Origin: Sistotremastrum niveocremeum HHB9708
Taxonomy: Eukaryota; Basidiomycota; Agaricomycetes; Sistotremastrales; Sistotremastraceae
NCBI GenBank assembly: GCA_001630475.1
Contig: KV419423.1
Coordinates: forward strand, 186,001 to 250,000
DNA length: 64,000 nucleotides
Direction of reading: 5' to 3'
Shown: one piece after another, positions 46,950 to 58,011 of the stretch
Layout: each line of letters starts with the position of its first letter
Numbering within the stretch: the first letter of the stretch is position 1
The notes under the pieces: generated by a model
Databases searched by the model: none
What the model saw: the letters and a program-made list of their open reading frames with translations, nothing else
Told to the model about the DNA's origin: nothing
Translations under genes and position numbers: made by a program

Positions 46950-47316
46950 TCTTCATCTTTGGCTTGGTTTGGATGTTCTTGGATGTATTTAGAGGTATCT
47001 ATTAGTTATGACTCATTACTCGACTACATTATCAATTGGACACTTAGCATATTGTGCATGTTCATGACCATCAGTTTTCGCCCGAGTTCAATTTGCCGCT
47101 ACGATGACGCCGAAGCTCGGAGAGTGAGGGCTCGAGGTGTTGCGAAAATTGGGGAATCGAAAAAAAAATTCATGGATCATCTGTCGTGTGTCAATGCTCT
47201 GTAAAATGCAGTGTGTAGAGCGGGTATATCTACATGAAATGTAATAGATTATGCATGCAAACATAACGTTCCACGACTCCAAAAGATCTCCAAGAACCAA
47301 AACTGCCTCCCGTCGA
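46950..47316. other. Convergent 3' region
   Basis: 367 bp between the 3' ends of Chk1 and the DUF218 gene. No gene is seen. Transcripts of the two genes may overlap or terminate here. Confidence 0.5.
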
Positions 47317-48563
47317 TCACCAATATTTGTCCCAAGGTAAGTATCCAGGGAACACGTCTCTAGCACCATTATTCCTCAGAGGAGGACACCAATCCAGTAA
47401 AGCCGCTAATTCGGGCGAGGTAGAGTAATATGAGTGGAAGCGAAGGAATGGATTGCGCTTAGTGCGCTTTTCGAGGAGAGTGTCGTGGCAGCCGTATAGG
47501 TCGCGTTCATATGGCAGATATCCATTCATCCTCTATCTCTTCGTCAATATCCGAATTTATTACGCCTAAATGAATGAGCGTACCTCTCCTGAATACGAAG
47601 CTGTAGTATCTCCTTCCAGATCAACACCGACATATCCAAATCGGTCTCTGGGCCATCTGATAGCATTCCGATGAAGATCCTCGAACCGACGTCTCTTCAT
47701 ATCGAAGCCTATGACTGTTATACGACGAGGAAATGTCCCTGTTACTTCCCGGAACCGGGCGATGGAGAAGAGGAGGTTTTGATAAGAGTCGAGGGCGTAG
47801 TCTTCTGTTGTTGCGCGGGGAAATATAGGTGTGAGGTCTGGATCTGTAGTGTGAGGTGGTAGGGTTTGGTTGAAGAGGTTTGTGATGTGGGCGAGGCGGT
47901 AATAGGAGGATGCCTCGGTAACTAGTGAATTTCGACGAGTTTGACCGCTACATTTATTCTGTTGGACAGCCATGTCGAAGATTGAGGATGACTTACCCGC
48001 TGAATACAAGAAGACTACTCTCATCCTTGAGAGCGAGTTCAACCCTGAAGAATATTGAGCAAAGTAAGCTCAAGCGTCCCAAGCCACAGCACTTACCCTC
48101 TTCGGATGTGTTCAAAGAAGACTTTGATACTCTTCGTCCCTTTCTGATATTCCTCCAATATCCACTCCTCGTCTTTCGCATTATCGCTGGCCTCGCACCC
48201 ATGCCAAACCGCGTGTCCAGTGACGACAATCAAATGTCGCACTCCCACCATCTCCTCACTCCTCTCCACGCCCACTTTCAGAAAATCCTTGGCCCTCGTC
48301 CCCCTCATCGCCATCGCATAATCACGTTCTCGACTCCTCGACGCCGACGAGAAATATCCAATAGAGTCATCGCTACCGTCCGATGGAGAGAGAAGCCAAA
48401 AACGAAGGTTGAGAAGGAGTGAAAGGGCGGCTATTGAGCCTAGGATTCCTAGAGCAAGATTGGTGGCACGAGAACGAGCGAGAAGTGTTCGTCTCCATTG
48501 GTGGTATGGAGCTGGTGTTTTTCGGTTAAATCTACTGTCAAACGAGGCAGGCGTGGGGAGCAT
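47317..48563 (-). CDS. DUF218 (YdcF-like) single-pass membrane protein
   Basis: Four exons, 48097-48563, 47997-48044, 47584-47947 and 47317-47532, giving 364 aa. Start at the ATG at 48563. The open frame continues upstream without an ATG. One transmembrane helix lies at about 32-55 (LALGILGSIAALSLLLNLRFWLL) after a basic N-terminus, so a type II anchor is likely. The DUF218 domain follows: HLIVVTGHAVWHGCEA, a central SSLLVFSGGQTR with the conserved S-G-G-x-T, TEASSYYRLA, and RRITVIGFDMKRRRF near the end. Fungal DUF218 proteins are poorly characterised. Roles in envelope or glycan-precursor processing are known only for bacterial relatives. Confidence 0.88.
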
Positions 48564-48791
48564 CAAGCGACGCGGACCTCGACCGCAGCTCTCTTTCGGA
48601 ACGCCATGCCATATACATGCGGCATCTGCTATAGGAGAGGTTATAGGAGCTACACCCCCCTCGATGGCTATCAATTTCTGAGAAACGATCTAATATACAG
48701 TATGTTGAAAGATTTCTTGTTATATACGCTTCTTTGCCATTCTCCTTCCCAGAGGCTCCTGCTTCTTTGCTCAGGCCTGCTCTAGATCACT

Positions 48792-50235
48792 TTACCATCC
48801 CCGTTCTCGAATCGAAACAACGGTATCCTTCGCCGTTTCTGCGATGCTGTGGAACTTCAAGCCCAGAACTTGCTTAGCCAGACTGCTGTCAAAGTTAGTA
48901 TTGCGCGGCACATCCTTGCCACCTCCAGGAACTCCTTTCGGGATATCAGGAAGCCCTGAATCAGCCAAAGCATCCACTATTCCAAGAGTTCTGTGAGAAC
49001 CACATTCGGAATAAAACGAAGGGACACTTACGCCAATCCTGCCAGGTGTAGGTATCTATCGAGATCACTCGTGAGCATCCATAGCCTTTTCGCCGAAAAG
49101 TTTGACTTACGAGAGCTAGTCAGGAACCTCTGACCACCCGCCTCAGGCGTAGTGATTGCGAGAACGTGAGCAGACGCTACGTCTCTGACGTCTGCGAAGC
49201 TGCTAATGGGCTTCACAAGATCTTCATTCGCGCGTTGTCCTTTGATGGTTTTGTACAATTCAAGAGTGGAAGTGTTGAGGCTCTCGAATGAAGGCACTTC
49301 GTGGATGATAGGCTAATGACGAGAGTATTATGAGTGTCATTCTCATCTGACCATGGGAATCTTACCCCGAAGATCTGGTATATCTTGTGAGTTTTCAGTC
49401 GAGGAAGGATCTATCATGCCGACTTACAAATGGAGGACAGAGTGTAACCAGATCCCATGAGATCTTGCCCTTATTTTCTTCCACGAATTTCCAAGCCGCT
49501 GAAGGTCGATCAGGACCGCTGTTAGAAACATCCACAATTGACTCACCCTGCTCGGCAAGCGTCTTCGAAGCTTGATACTTATGTCCAGCAGATGCACCCT
49601 TTCCTTTCTCTTCGACCTCTTTTGGCGCTACGGTATTCCAGTCTTTCTCAGTGAAGACGGTATGCTTCGTTACCGGAACGATAATCGAAGCAATGGACGA
49701 AGTTACGACGACCCTCTTGACTTCCGACCTACGCCAAAATATAACGATATCTTTGTGTTATGAGCAGGGACTTACCCATATTTGACGATCGATTTCAAGA
49801 TGCCGACCGTGCCGTTGACAGCGGGTCCGATAAGTGCTGGTAGTCTGTCAGCCGACTAAAACGGAAATCAAATTCCTGGATTTGCCTTGGGGGTCTTCGG
49901 CGTTGAAATGGAAAGGTGAAGCAGTGTGCTCGACCGCAACAACTCCTTTGACAGCTTCATCAAAAGCTCCATCCTACATCGACGCCGTCATAAATACATT
50001 TTCCACCTTCTCAAAAACAATAAAGCGGACTCACCGCCTCGATATCCTTCACGATTACATACTCGAACTTTCCCTCATGACTCGCAAACAATTTCTTCAG
50101 ATACTCTCCCTTCGGATCAGACCTAACCGTCCCTCTAACTGAGAACCCTTTCTCCAAGAGCGTACGAGCGACCCAGGCACCAAGAAAACCACTTGTACCA
50201 GAGACGAGGACTTTTCCTGCTGCTACAGCTGGCAT
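48792..50235 (-). CDS. Extended-SDR NAD(P)-dependent reductase, array copy 1
   Basis: Atypical extended short-chain dehydrogenase, like fungal aldehyde/ketone reductases and dihydroflavonol-reductase-like enzymes. Nine exons: 50035-50235, 49886-49973, 49776-49836, 49547-49728, 49428-49498, 49366-49374, 49111-49312, 49032-49055 and 48792-48976, giving 340 aa. Rossmann motif VSGTSGFLGAWVA at 11-23, the catalytic triad Ser in VVVTSSIASI, and Tyr/Lys in HKYQASK. The DVRDVASAHVLA and TYTWQDW motifs also fit. Intron 2 starts with GC (CAAG|gcaaat), where the other three copies have GT. One of four tandem copies, all minus strand. The substrate is not deducible. Cytosolic. Confidence 0.9.
49366..49374 (-). 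other. 9-nt microexon (copy 1), encodes I-F-G
   Basis: ATC TTC GGG between a CAG acceptor and a GTAAG donor. Needed to keep the frame and the PP(F/Y)-(I/V)FG-PIIHE junction seen in the family. Confidence 0.8.
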
Positions 50236-50884
50236 GTTAAGATCTAGTGGGCGACTGAGAGTCAGTGGGGGGCGAGTTTGAGGACAAAAGGGAAGTGAGA
50301 CATCATGCTTTGTTTATATAGCTCGATATCGGGTCGATGACGTAATTTGACTCACCGGAGCGCCCGTCTCAATTTTTCGTTTTGCTTCCGTTTTGTGACG
50401 ACCTTCTTGCCTGATGCTGTCCTCGGCCGGTTTGCTTGGATATAAGTGAAAGTCGGCGGCTTCTTTTCTCATTAGTTGTATTCGCGTTACGCTGTGCTCG
50501 TACTCTAGAGCCTCGGCAATAAATCGAAGAAATATGGCCCGCGATCATGGTAGAAATATGTACAACCCCCTTGGGGTTAACTACTGCGTCGACGTCTCTG
50601 AGCCCCTATATTGGTATCGGGATGTTGTTGAACCCTAGATCCCCCGGGTTGCTAACCTACAATGAGGTGAGCTGTTAGAGTTTCATATCCGTCCGATTCC
50701 ATCCCTCTTTGGTACGGGCTATAGCTCAGTCTCTGTCATCGATATTTCGAGTGGCGTGACCTCACAATTGCAGAACGAGAATTTAGTGGGAAAGGTGTAA
50801 TGTATAAGGAGTCCATTTGTATCAACAATCTGATAGACGTACACTTTTTCTACTCATTTACTAAAATACTTCTTCGAAGACCCC
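50236..50884. other. Spacer with promoter of SDR copy 1
   Basis: 650 bp. Contains a TATA box (TATATAAA on the minus strand, 50313-50320) about 80 bp before the ATG, CCGGAGCGCC at 50355-50364, and the near-palindrome AACCCCCTTGGGGTT at 50564-50578. Confidence 0.5.
50313..50320 (-). promoter_or_regulatory. TATA box of SDR copy 1
   Basis: TATATAAA on the minus strand, about 80 bp upstream of the ATG. The other copies have a similar box 60-80 bp upstream (52401-52408, 55341-55348, 58069-58076). Confidence 0.55.
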
Positions 50885-52330
50885 TCACCATCCTCGTTCC
50901 CGAATAGAGACTACAGCATCCTTCGCCGTCTCTTCCATAGTATGGAATTTCAATCCAAGGATCGTCTTAGCCAGAGTGCTATCATAGCCGGTGGGATGGA
51001 TGATGCCCTTACTGCCACCAGGCACGCCTTTCGGAATGTCCGGAAGGCCCGAAGCAGCCAGCGCATCCACTGTGCGACATTCAGTGACGACATCAAGAAA
51101 GAAGAAGAAAAACATACGCCAATCTTGCCAGGTATACGGCCCTGTTTTCATCATCGTAAGCAATAGTCGACTATATAAGAGCCATATTCACATACCTGCG
51201 CTCGTAATGAATCGACGTCCACTTGCTTCAGGCGTTGTGATCGCAAGGACGTGTGCAGCTGCAACGTCTCTGACATCTCCGAAGCTACTGACTGGTTTTA
51301 CTAGTTCTTCGTTGGAGCGCTCTCCTTTGACGGTTTGATATAGTTGGTGACTTGAGGTGTTTAGATGTTCATACGAAGAGACTTCGTGGATGATTGGCTA
51401 GAAGCACGTTGGTTTAGCACGCTGGTCACGTCTTCAGTTGACAAAGACGAATTTACCCCGAAGATCTGAATTCTCGCGTGAGTTGCTTTGTGCATGAACA
51501 GCTTCAACATGGATGACTTACGAATGGAGGACAGATGACTACCAGATCCCACGAGCTTGTAGCCTTATGGTCTTCATAGAATTTCCATGCGGCTGAAACA
51601 AACAAATCAATACTTTGCCGAGGAACGCATGGTCTTCTCTTACCTTTCTCAGCGAGGACTTTGGAGGCCTGATACTTCTGTCCCGGGGTCGCATCTTTGC
51701 CCTTCTCCTCCACTATTTTGGGAGCAAAGGTATTCCAGTCATTTTCGTTCCAGACGGTAGGCTCTGTCACGGGAACCATGATGGATGCGATGGACGAGGT
51801 CACCACAACTCTTTTCACATCTGACCTGTATCTAGAATGAGACGTTCAATAGGATCAGACTCGAGAGAATTGCTTACCCATATTTGACGATTGACTTTAG
51901 AATGCCGACTGTTCCGTTGACTGCTGGTCCGATGAGGGCTGAGACATCGTTAGATAATCCGAAGGTCTCATTTGCGTCATGTTACCTACCTTGCGGGTCC
52001 GGGGCGTTGTAATGGAAAGGAGAGGCGGTATGCTCGACTGCATCGACGCCTTTGACAGCTTCATCGAATGCGCCATCCTGGATCCTTATATCAGTAGGAA
52101 CTGTATATCTCGGAAAGTAAACTCACGGCTTCGATATCCTTAACTATCGCATATTCGAACTTTCCCTCTCCGAAACTAGCAAATAACTTCTTTAAATACT
52201 CTCCTTTCTCATCTGATCTAACAGTTCCTCGGACAGAGAATCCTTTCTCAAGAAGAGTCCGAGAGACCCAAGCACCGAGAAATCCACTAGCACCAGAAAC
52301 GAGAACTTTTCCCGAGGTTATAGCAGGCAT
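50885..52330 (-). CDS. Extended-SDR NAD(P)-dependent reductase, array copy 2
   Basis: Second tandem paralogue, predicted 341 aa. First exon 52127-52330 (204 bp), microexon 51457-51465 and last exon 50885-51069 (185 bp) were checked against copy 3 and match. The other exons follow the same plan. Motifs: VSGASGFLGAWVS at the N-terminus, VTSSIASIMVPVT, the catalytic YQASK in GQKYQASKVLAEK, and the end LGLKFHTMEETAKDAVVSIR. Ends with RERGW, as copies 1 and 4 do. All intron donors seen are GT. Predicted cytosolic oxidoreductase using NADPH or NADH. Substrate unknown. Confidence 0.88.
51457..51465 (-). other. 9-nt microexon (copy 2), encodes I-F-G
   Basis: ATC TTC GGG flanked by a CAG acceptor and a GTAAA donor. 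Confidence 0.78.
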
Positions 52331-53130
52331 GTGTGATTTGGAGGTAGAGAAAATGGGAGACGATTGAATGTTGTTGAGAGACAGGGGATGTAAGACATGG
52401 TTTATATAGCACAGATCGTCAGGGCGAGGTGACGGGCATGAGTCGCCGGAATGACCGATCGGATACGCATATTGGGACTGAGCTTGGTGAGCTTGTGCAT
52501 GAGTTGCTTCCGTCTCAGGTATCTGTTATCGCTTATCGTGTATTTCCCGCGATTGAAGCCGCTCCAAGAAAACATAGCATGTCGACGTCCTCATGTTGGA
52601 TTTTTCTAGTGAGGTTGTTGGCATGAGACAGGATGCATATCTAACTTGGATTATCCGATTCGCCCGTCCAAATCGAGCAGGACAATAAATCTTTCAGTAT
52701 CCGACCGAATCGGTCTCCGAGTCTTTCAACCGTTTTTTATCGACAGTCGCGTTACTGCAGCGAGCAGAAACGCCTTGAGATTACATCAGAGGTTGATTTT
52801 GGATGTGAGGACACGTCGAGGACCCACCGTCAATTTTCGCATTTTCTAGATTAGGATAACCTGTGCGGGAACCAGCGTGAGAGACGATCCGTTGGCACTC
52901 GGTGTCGATCTGTGGCTCAAAAAATTCATTTGAGACCAGCCTCATTCACTACATCTTCTTATGTTGGAATATCGTCCGTTGTGTCTTTGAAATTGTCGAG
53001 GCAGTGGAACCAAAAACAGCGATCGAAAATGGCAGACAGAGTGGACACCGAAAAGGAAAGGAAAGCCACGCGATGTTGGTACCTGTTTGGTTAGACTACA
53101 TCCTCGGGCTTCGCTAAATCGCCTCAAAAA
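52331..53130. other. Spacer with promoter of SDR copy 2
   Basis: 800 bp. TATA-type TTTATATA at 52401-52408, and a TGACG / GCCGGAATG block near 52430-52455 resembling the one in the other copies. No gene is seen until the thioredoxin-like gene. Confidence 0.45.
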
Positions 53131-53616
53131 ATGCCAGTCGAGGTCGTCACCTCTCTAGCTCAATTTGAGACAACCGTTCGTATCTCTATCTCCCTAGCAA
53201 GTCTCTCGGATAATTGGATGTTTTGTTCTGCTTGCTGTAGATAAACTCGGACGAATACTCATTCTTTCACTTCTGGGAGACGTGGAGCGGTCCCTGCAGA
53301 TACAGTCGACCTAAATTCGAACAGCACAGCGATGACGGAATATACCCACATGTCAAATTCTACTCCGTAAACTTTGATGATTGTCGTGTACGTCTTGGTT
53401 TCGCCAACTTGAACACCCGACATGAAGACCTCATGCTGATATCTCAGTCTATCTCCAACTTTTATGGTCTGAATATCACTCCTACTTTTGTACTTTATAA
53501 AAATGGAGATGAGGTCACCAGAGAGATAGGGTGGAAGACTGATCTATACGTGCGCCAACGTATGTCTCACATCCGAATATTTTACTGACTCCTCTCTCGC
53601 GACAGAGGATCCTTGA
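53131..53616 (+). CDS. Small thioredoxin-like protein with SGPC active site
   Basis: Four exons, 53131-53175, 53241-53385, 53428-53559 and 53606-53616, giving 110 aa, the size of a thioredoxin. The third acceptor (AAG at 53427) is the less certain one, but it keeps the frame. The fold motifs are MPVEVVTSLAQFETTI, EYSFFHFWETWSGPCRYSRP, VKFYSVNFDD, and NITPTFVLYKNGDEV with the cis-proline (TPTF). The active site normally reads W-C-G-P-C. Here it is W30-S-G-P-C34, so the attacking N-terminal cysteine is replaced by Ser. It may bind or sense partners rather than reduce disulfides. It sits on the plus strand between SDR copies 2 and 3, whose genes are minus. Confidence 0.78.
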
Positions 53617-53830
53617 TAGAGCTGTGGTCAAACCGGAAGAGAATTCATAGCTTATTGATAATCGTCCAACCCCCTAGTCCGCCGCATCACCTGCGGCCAT
53701 CAATCCGGCAGCAATACATACTCAGACGTCCTATTTGTATTCCCAGATGTCTATCTTAGTACAGCGGAGGAAGATCTTCAATATTTAATCCCTATTTACG
53801 CGACCTTTGTCCCTCAATCCCCGCGTCCCT

Positions 53831-55277
53831 TTACCAGCCATGCTCTCTGACCGAAACGACGGTGTCCTTGGCAGTCTCCTGGATAGTGTGGAATTTCACT
53901 CCGAGAACCTTCACCGCGGTCTCGTTGCTGAATTGAGCAGGGTGAACGACGCTCTTTCCGGCACCGGGAGTTCCTTTCGGGATGTTGGGAAGACCAGAGT
54001 CAGCCAGGGCGTCGACTGTATATTCATCAGTGCTGGTTCGGAGAGCAGGATCACTGCGACTTACGGAAGTCCTGCCAGGTGTATTCGCCTGGAATCAATA
54101 AATGTAAGCTTAAAACGAACTCTATCACAGACTTCTGACTTACCGTTGCTAGGGATGAACCTCTGTCCACCCGCCGCCTGGACCGTGATCGCGAGGTAGT
54201 GGGCGCTAGCGATGTCTCTGACGTCAGCGAAGCTGCTGATGGGCTTTGCGAGGTCTTCTGGGGCACGCTCTCCCTTCACGGTGGTGTACAAGTCGAGAGT
54301 GGAGGTGTTGAGGCTTTCGTACGAGTGGACTTCATGGATGATGGGCTAGAGAAAAATTAGACTGCGGCAACGCTTTTGCTTTACTCGCAAGGCTTACTCC
54401 GAAAATCTGAAGATTTTGTAAGTATTTGGGTATTATATCCTTCTACCACAAAGACTTACGTAGGGAGGCAAGATTGTGACCAGGTCCCAGGTGATGTCAG
54501 CCTTGTGTTCCTCAACGAAGTTCCAAGCAGCTGAAAATAATGAGTTAGGGGGTCATAGTCGTCGTATCGGCCACTTGATCATACCTTGTTCCGCGAGGGT
54601 CTTGGATGCGAGGTACTTATCGAAGGCAGAAGCTTTCTTTCCTTTCGTCTCGACTTCTTTGGGAGACGCCTTGTTCCAGTCCTTTTCGGTGAAGACAGTG
54701 GGCTTGGTCACGGGGTTGATGGCAGCTGCGATCGACGAAGTGACGACGACTCTTTGGACCGAGGATCTGTTCCGACCATTAGAAACGAAGACTCGACTTT
54801 CCTGCACTTCAAGCGCCACATACCCGTTCTTAAGAATCGAGTTCAAGATTCCGACAGTACCATTGACTGCGGGGCCGATGAGAGCTGTTTCTGTGTTAGA
54901 CAGTCGAGGGGGGCGTCATATCGTTTGTGGCTTACCTTGAGGGTCCTCGGCATCGAAGTGGAAAGGCGATGCGGTGTGCTCAACAGCAACAACACCTTTG
55001 ACGGCTTCGTCGAATGCGCCGGGCTACTCGGGGATTAAGCTGGGCGGTCAAGATTCAAGACAAATATACTTACGGCTTCAATGTCTTTCACGATGGAGTA
55101 TTCGAATTTGCCTTCTCCGTGGCTGGCAAACAATTTCTTGAGGTAATCTCCCTTCGAGTTAGATCTGACGGTTCCCCTGACAGAGAATCCTTTCTCCAAG
55201 AGAACACGAGAGACCCAAGCTCCCAAAAATCCGCTGGCGCCGGTGACGAGAACCTTTCCTGAAGTTACAGCTGGCAT
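53831..55277 (-). CDS. Extended-SDR NAD(P)-dependent reductase, array copy 3
   Basis: Nine exons fully traced: 55074-55277, 54936-55023, 54824-54884, 54585-54766, 54460-54530, 54398-54406, 54144-54345, 54065-54088 and 53831-54015, giving 341 aa. Rossmann VTGASGFLGAWVSR at 11-24, a VAVEHTASPFHFDA block, the catalytic Ser in VVVTSSIAAA, and Tyr/Lys in DKYLASKTLAEQ. Substrate-side motifs SSFADVRDIASAHYLAI and EYTWQDFLDALADSG follow. Ends in REHGW. All introns have GT donors. This copy is the reference used here for the exon plan 204-88-61-182-71-9-202-24-185. Confidence 0.92.
54398..54406 (-). other. 9-nt microexon (copy 3), encodes I-F-G
   Basis: ATT TTC GGA between a CAG acceptor and a GTAAG donor. 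Confidence 0.8.
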
Positions 55278-56553
55278 GTTTGAGTTGAGTTGATGAGAGG
55301 AGAGTCGATGATGGGGAACGAAACTGAGACTGAGTCGCGGTTTATATACTCGAGATCAAGGGGACTCATTACTAGTCTGCATTATGACGTGACCTTGACA
55401 GGCCGGAGCGCCGGAGCGGCGGTAAGTCTACATGCTGACTTTGCTTCCGTTCCGATGAGTCGTTCGTTATCTGTTTTCGCTACGCAGTTCGTGGATCAAC
55501 ACTTTAGACCGGATGTGCGAGAGCTCCACAAGCCTCTCTTGTTTATTGGTTATTTTCATTAGAATATCTTTATTTCATCGTGCAGAGACGTTGAGCTGCT
55601 GTAGGGCCACCAGCAAGAAGATCGAAGCATTATTCACGATATGCACCTCCTTGGGGCTCAGTTCGGTGAGTCTATGAGCCTCAATGTCGTTATTATTAGC
55701 CACCCGGGCAGTCGCCACTGGGTGGTTCCTTAAACCCTGCTTATTCCGATATAGTATGAAATTCATCTCCGTCCGGATCCGTCCCTATCAGGCAAACTCA
55801 GTAAGCTACGCGCTAGACACTTCCAAGCAATTGCGCAAGATATTGGGTCATTAGAACAAAATATAGTGCAGTTGGTGCACTTGCCATTTTCGTCCCGAAT
55901 GTGGATCGGAAGTTTTCGGGAACGTGATTTTATATTTTATGCGATAAGGTACTGGGAGGATTCACTGATGAGTACCTTTGTGGTTTCCTGATCATTCCCA
56001 TGCTAGAACGATTGTACACCTTTCTTTCTGTTTAGTATAGGGGTGGGGTACGCTGACTGAGCTTTCCAGTGTTCGGGGTGCGCCGGGTCAACGGAAGCGG
56101 ACGGACTCGTTTGGTGTTAACATTGGACAAAAGCACGCCACAGACGCGACGAATGAAAGCGAAAGTGACGAATCTTTGATCATGCGAAGGTGGTATCAGG
56201 CGACTGCGCAATATCGAGGCCATCAGATTATAAACAAATTAACGCTGAAGGAACATCTTGCTAAGTCAACAACTTGGTCAACAATGAAGCTAATGAAGAC
56301 CCAGTCTCAGTTGATGGTGCATCAATCTCACGCCACTCGCAGTGGAATGTTCTAGATCTCAGTCATCAAGATAGCTTCCGAGCCTACTACGTTAGGCTAC
56401 GACCGGAGATCCCGACTTTCAGACGATCGGCCTTAGCGATGTAAACAGCTCCGCTTACTTTTAACTGCTATGATTTTGATAGCTAATCTACAAAACCGAT
56501 GCGCTTCTTCTTTCTTCCTATTTACATTTGCTCTTCTTCACTTAACGATCACT
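55278..56553. other. Spacer with promoter of SDR copy 3
   Basis: 1.28 kb. TTTATATA at 55341-55348, CCGGAGCGCC at 55403-55412 (same 10-mer as copy 1), TGACGT just before it, and a CTCCTTGGGG half-palindrome near 55647-55656. No gene is supported. Confidence 0.5.
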
Positions 56554-58011
56554 TTACCATCCTCTCTCCCTCACAGAAACGACCGTGTCTTTCGCAGTCT
56601 CCACAATACCGTGGAAAGTCAAACCGAGAACTGTCTTGGCGGAGCTGCTGTCGTACAAGATGGGGTGCTTAACACCCTTGCCGCCACCAGGAACGCCCTT
56701 CGGGATGTTAGGAAGCCCCGAAGCACTCAAGGCATCCACTGTTAATCGATTCAGAATAAAGTTATAGAGAAACATATTGAAATAAACGTACAGAAGTCTT
56801 GCCAAGTGTAAGGTTCTTAAAGTGCCCAGGATCAGAACCTGGATAGAAAAAATCGAACAATGTTCACTCACCAGCGCTAGTGATAAATCTACGTCCAGCA
56901 GCATCCGGAGTCGCAATTGCAAGATAATGGGCAGCTCCCACATCTCTGACATCGACGAAGTTGCTGACAGGCTTCACTAATTCTTCGTCGGAACGCTCTC
57001 CTTTCACGGTTTTGTATAATTCGAGAGTGGACGTGTTGAGGCTTTCATAGGAAGGCACTTCGTGGATGATAGGCTAGATTGATCGGGACTGTAAGCGGAC
57101 TGCATATATGGATATATCAGAGCAAGCAACACTCACTCCGAACACCTAAGATCTCGCATGAGGATGAAGCACGGCATATATGAGCGCATAACTCACGAAT
57201 GGAGGGCATATGGTAACCAGATCCCATGAAATTTTGTCTTTGTTCTCTTCAACGAACTTCCAAGCAGCTGCAACCATCAAATCAATTCCCGATCTGAACT
57301 GTTCGTTGATTCGACGCACCTTGTTCGGCGAGAGTCTTCGATGCACGATACTTGTCTCCGGCTAACGCATTCTTTCCTTTCTCCTCAACCTCCTTTGGTG
57401 AAGTATAATTCCAATCCTTCTCAGTGAATACGCGGGGTTCCGTTACGGGGACGAAGACCGACGCGCACGAGGAAGTGACTACTACTCTCTTGACACCCGA
57501 TCTGGTTTGGTATTGAGAATTTTCTTAAAAATGAGGCGGAAAGACGGATACCCGTATTTGACTACAGATTGCAAGATGCCTACGGTTCCCTTCACGGCCG
57601 GGCCGATAAGAGCTAAGGATGGATTAGACGAGCGAAAGATGACAGGTGATCATATGCCCTGGTGCTTACCTTGTGGATCTTCAGCGTTGAAATGGAACGG
57701 TGAAGCAGTGTGTTCAACACCATCGACGCCTTTGACAGCTTCATCGAATGCGCCGTCCTATCTCTAACAGTTAGGGTAGCACTTGACACGATCAGCAACG
57801 TACTCACCGCCTCTATATCCTTCACGATAACATATTCGAACTTCCCCTCTCCATAATTCGCAAACAGTTTCTTCAAATACTCTCCTTTAGCATCCGATCG
57901 AACGGTGCCTCTGACAGTATATCCCTTCTCAAGCAGCGTACGAGCCACCCATGCACCAATAAATCCACTGGTACCAGAGACGAGAATTTTTCCTGAAGTT
58001 ACAGCTGGCAT
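56554..58011 (-). CDS. Extended-SDR NAD(P)-dependent reductase, array copy 4
   Basis: Fourth paralogue. First exon 57808-58011 (204 bp), microexon 57137-57145 and last exon 56554-56738 (185 bp) match the plan of copy 3. The middle exons are read by homology. Motifs: LVSGTSGFIGAWVART (FI where the other copies have FL), VVVTSS-like segment with a variant (ACEE-side reading not fully resolved near 57450-57480), the YKxRK-type region near 57340-57350 needing care, and VSNFVDVRDVGAAHYLA. Ends in RERGW. Whether the YxxxK triad is exactly kept here should be read from a finished exon model. Predicted oxidoreductase. Substrate unknown. Confidence 0.82.
57137..57145 (-). other. 9-nt microexon (copy 4), encodes V-F-G
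   Basis: GTG TTC GGA between a TAG acceptor and a GTGAG donor. Val replaces Ile of the other copies. Confidence 0.75.
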
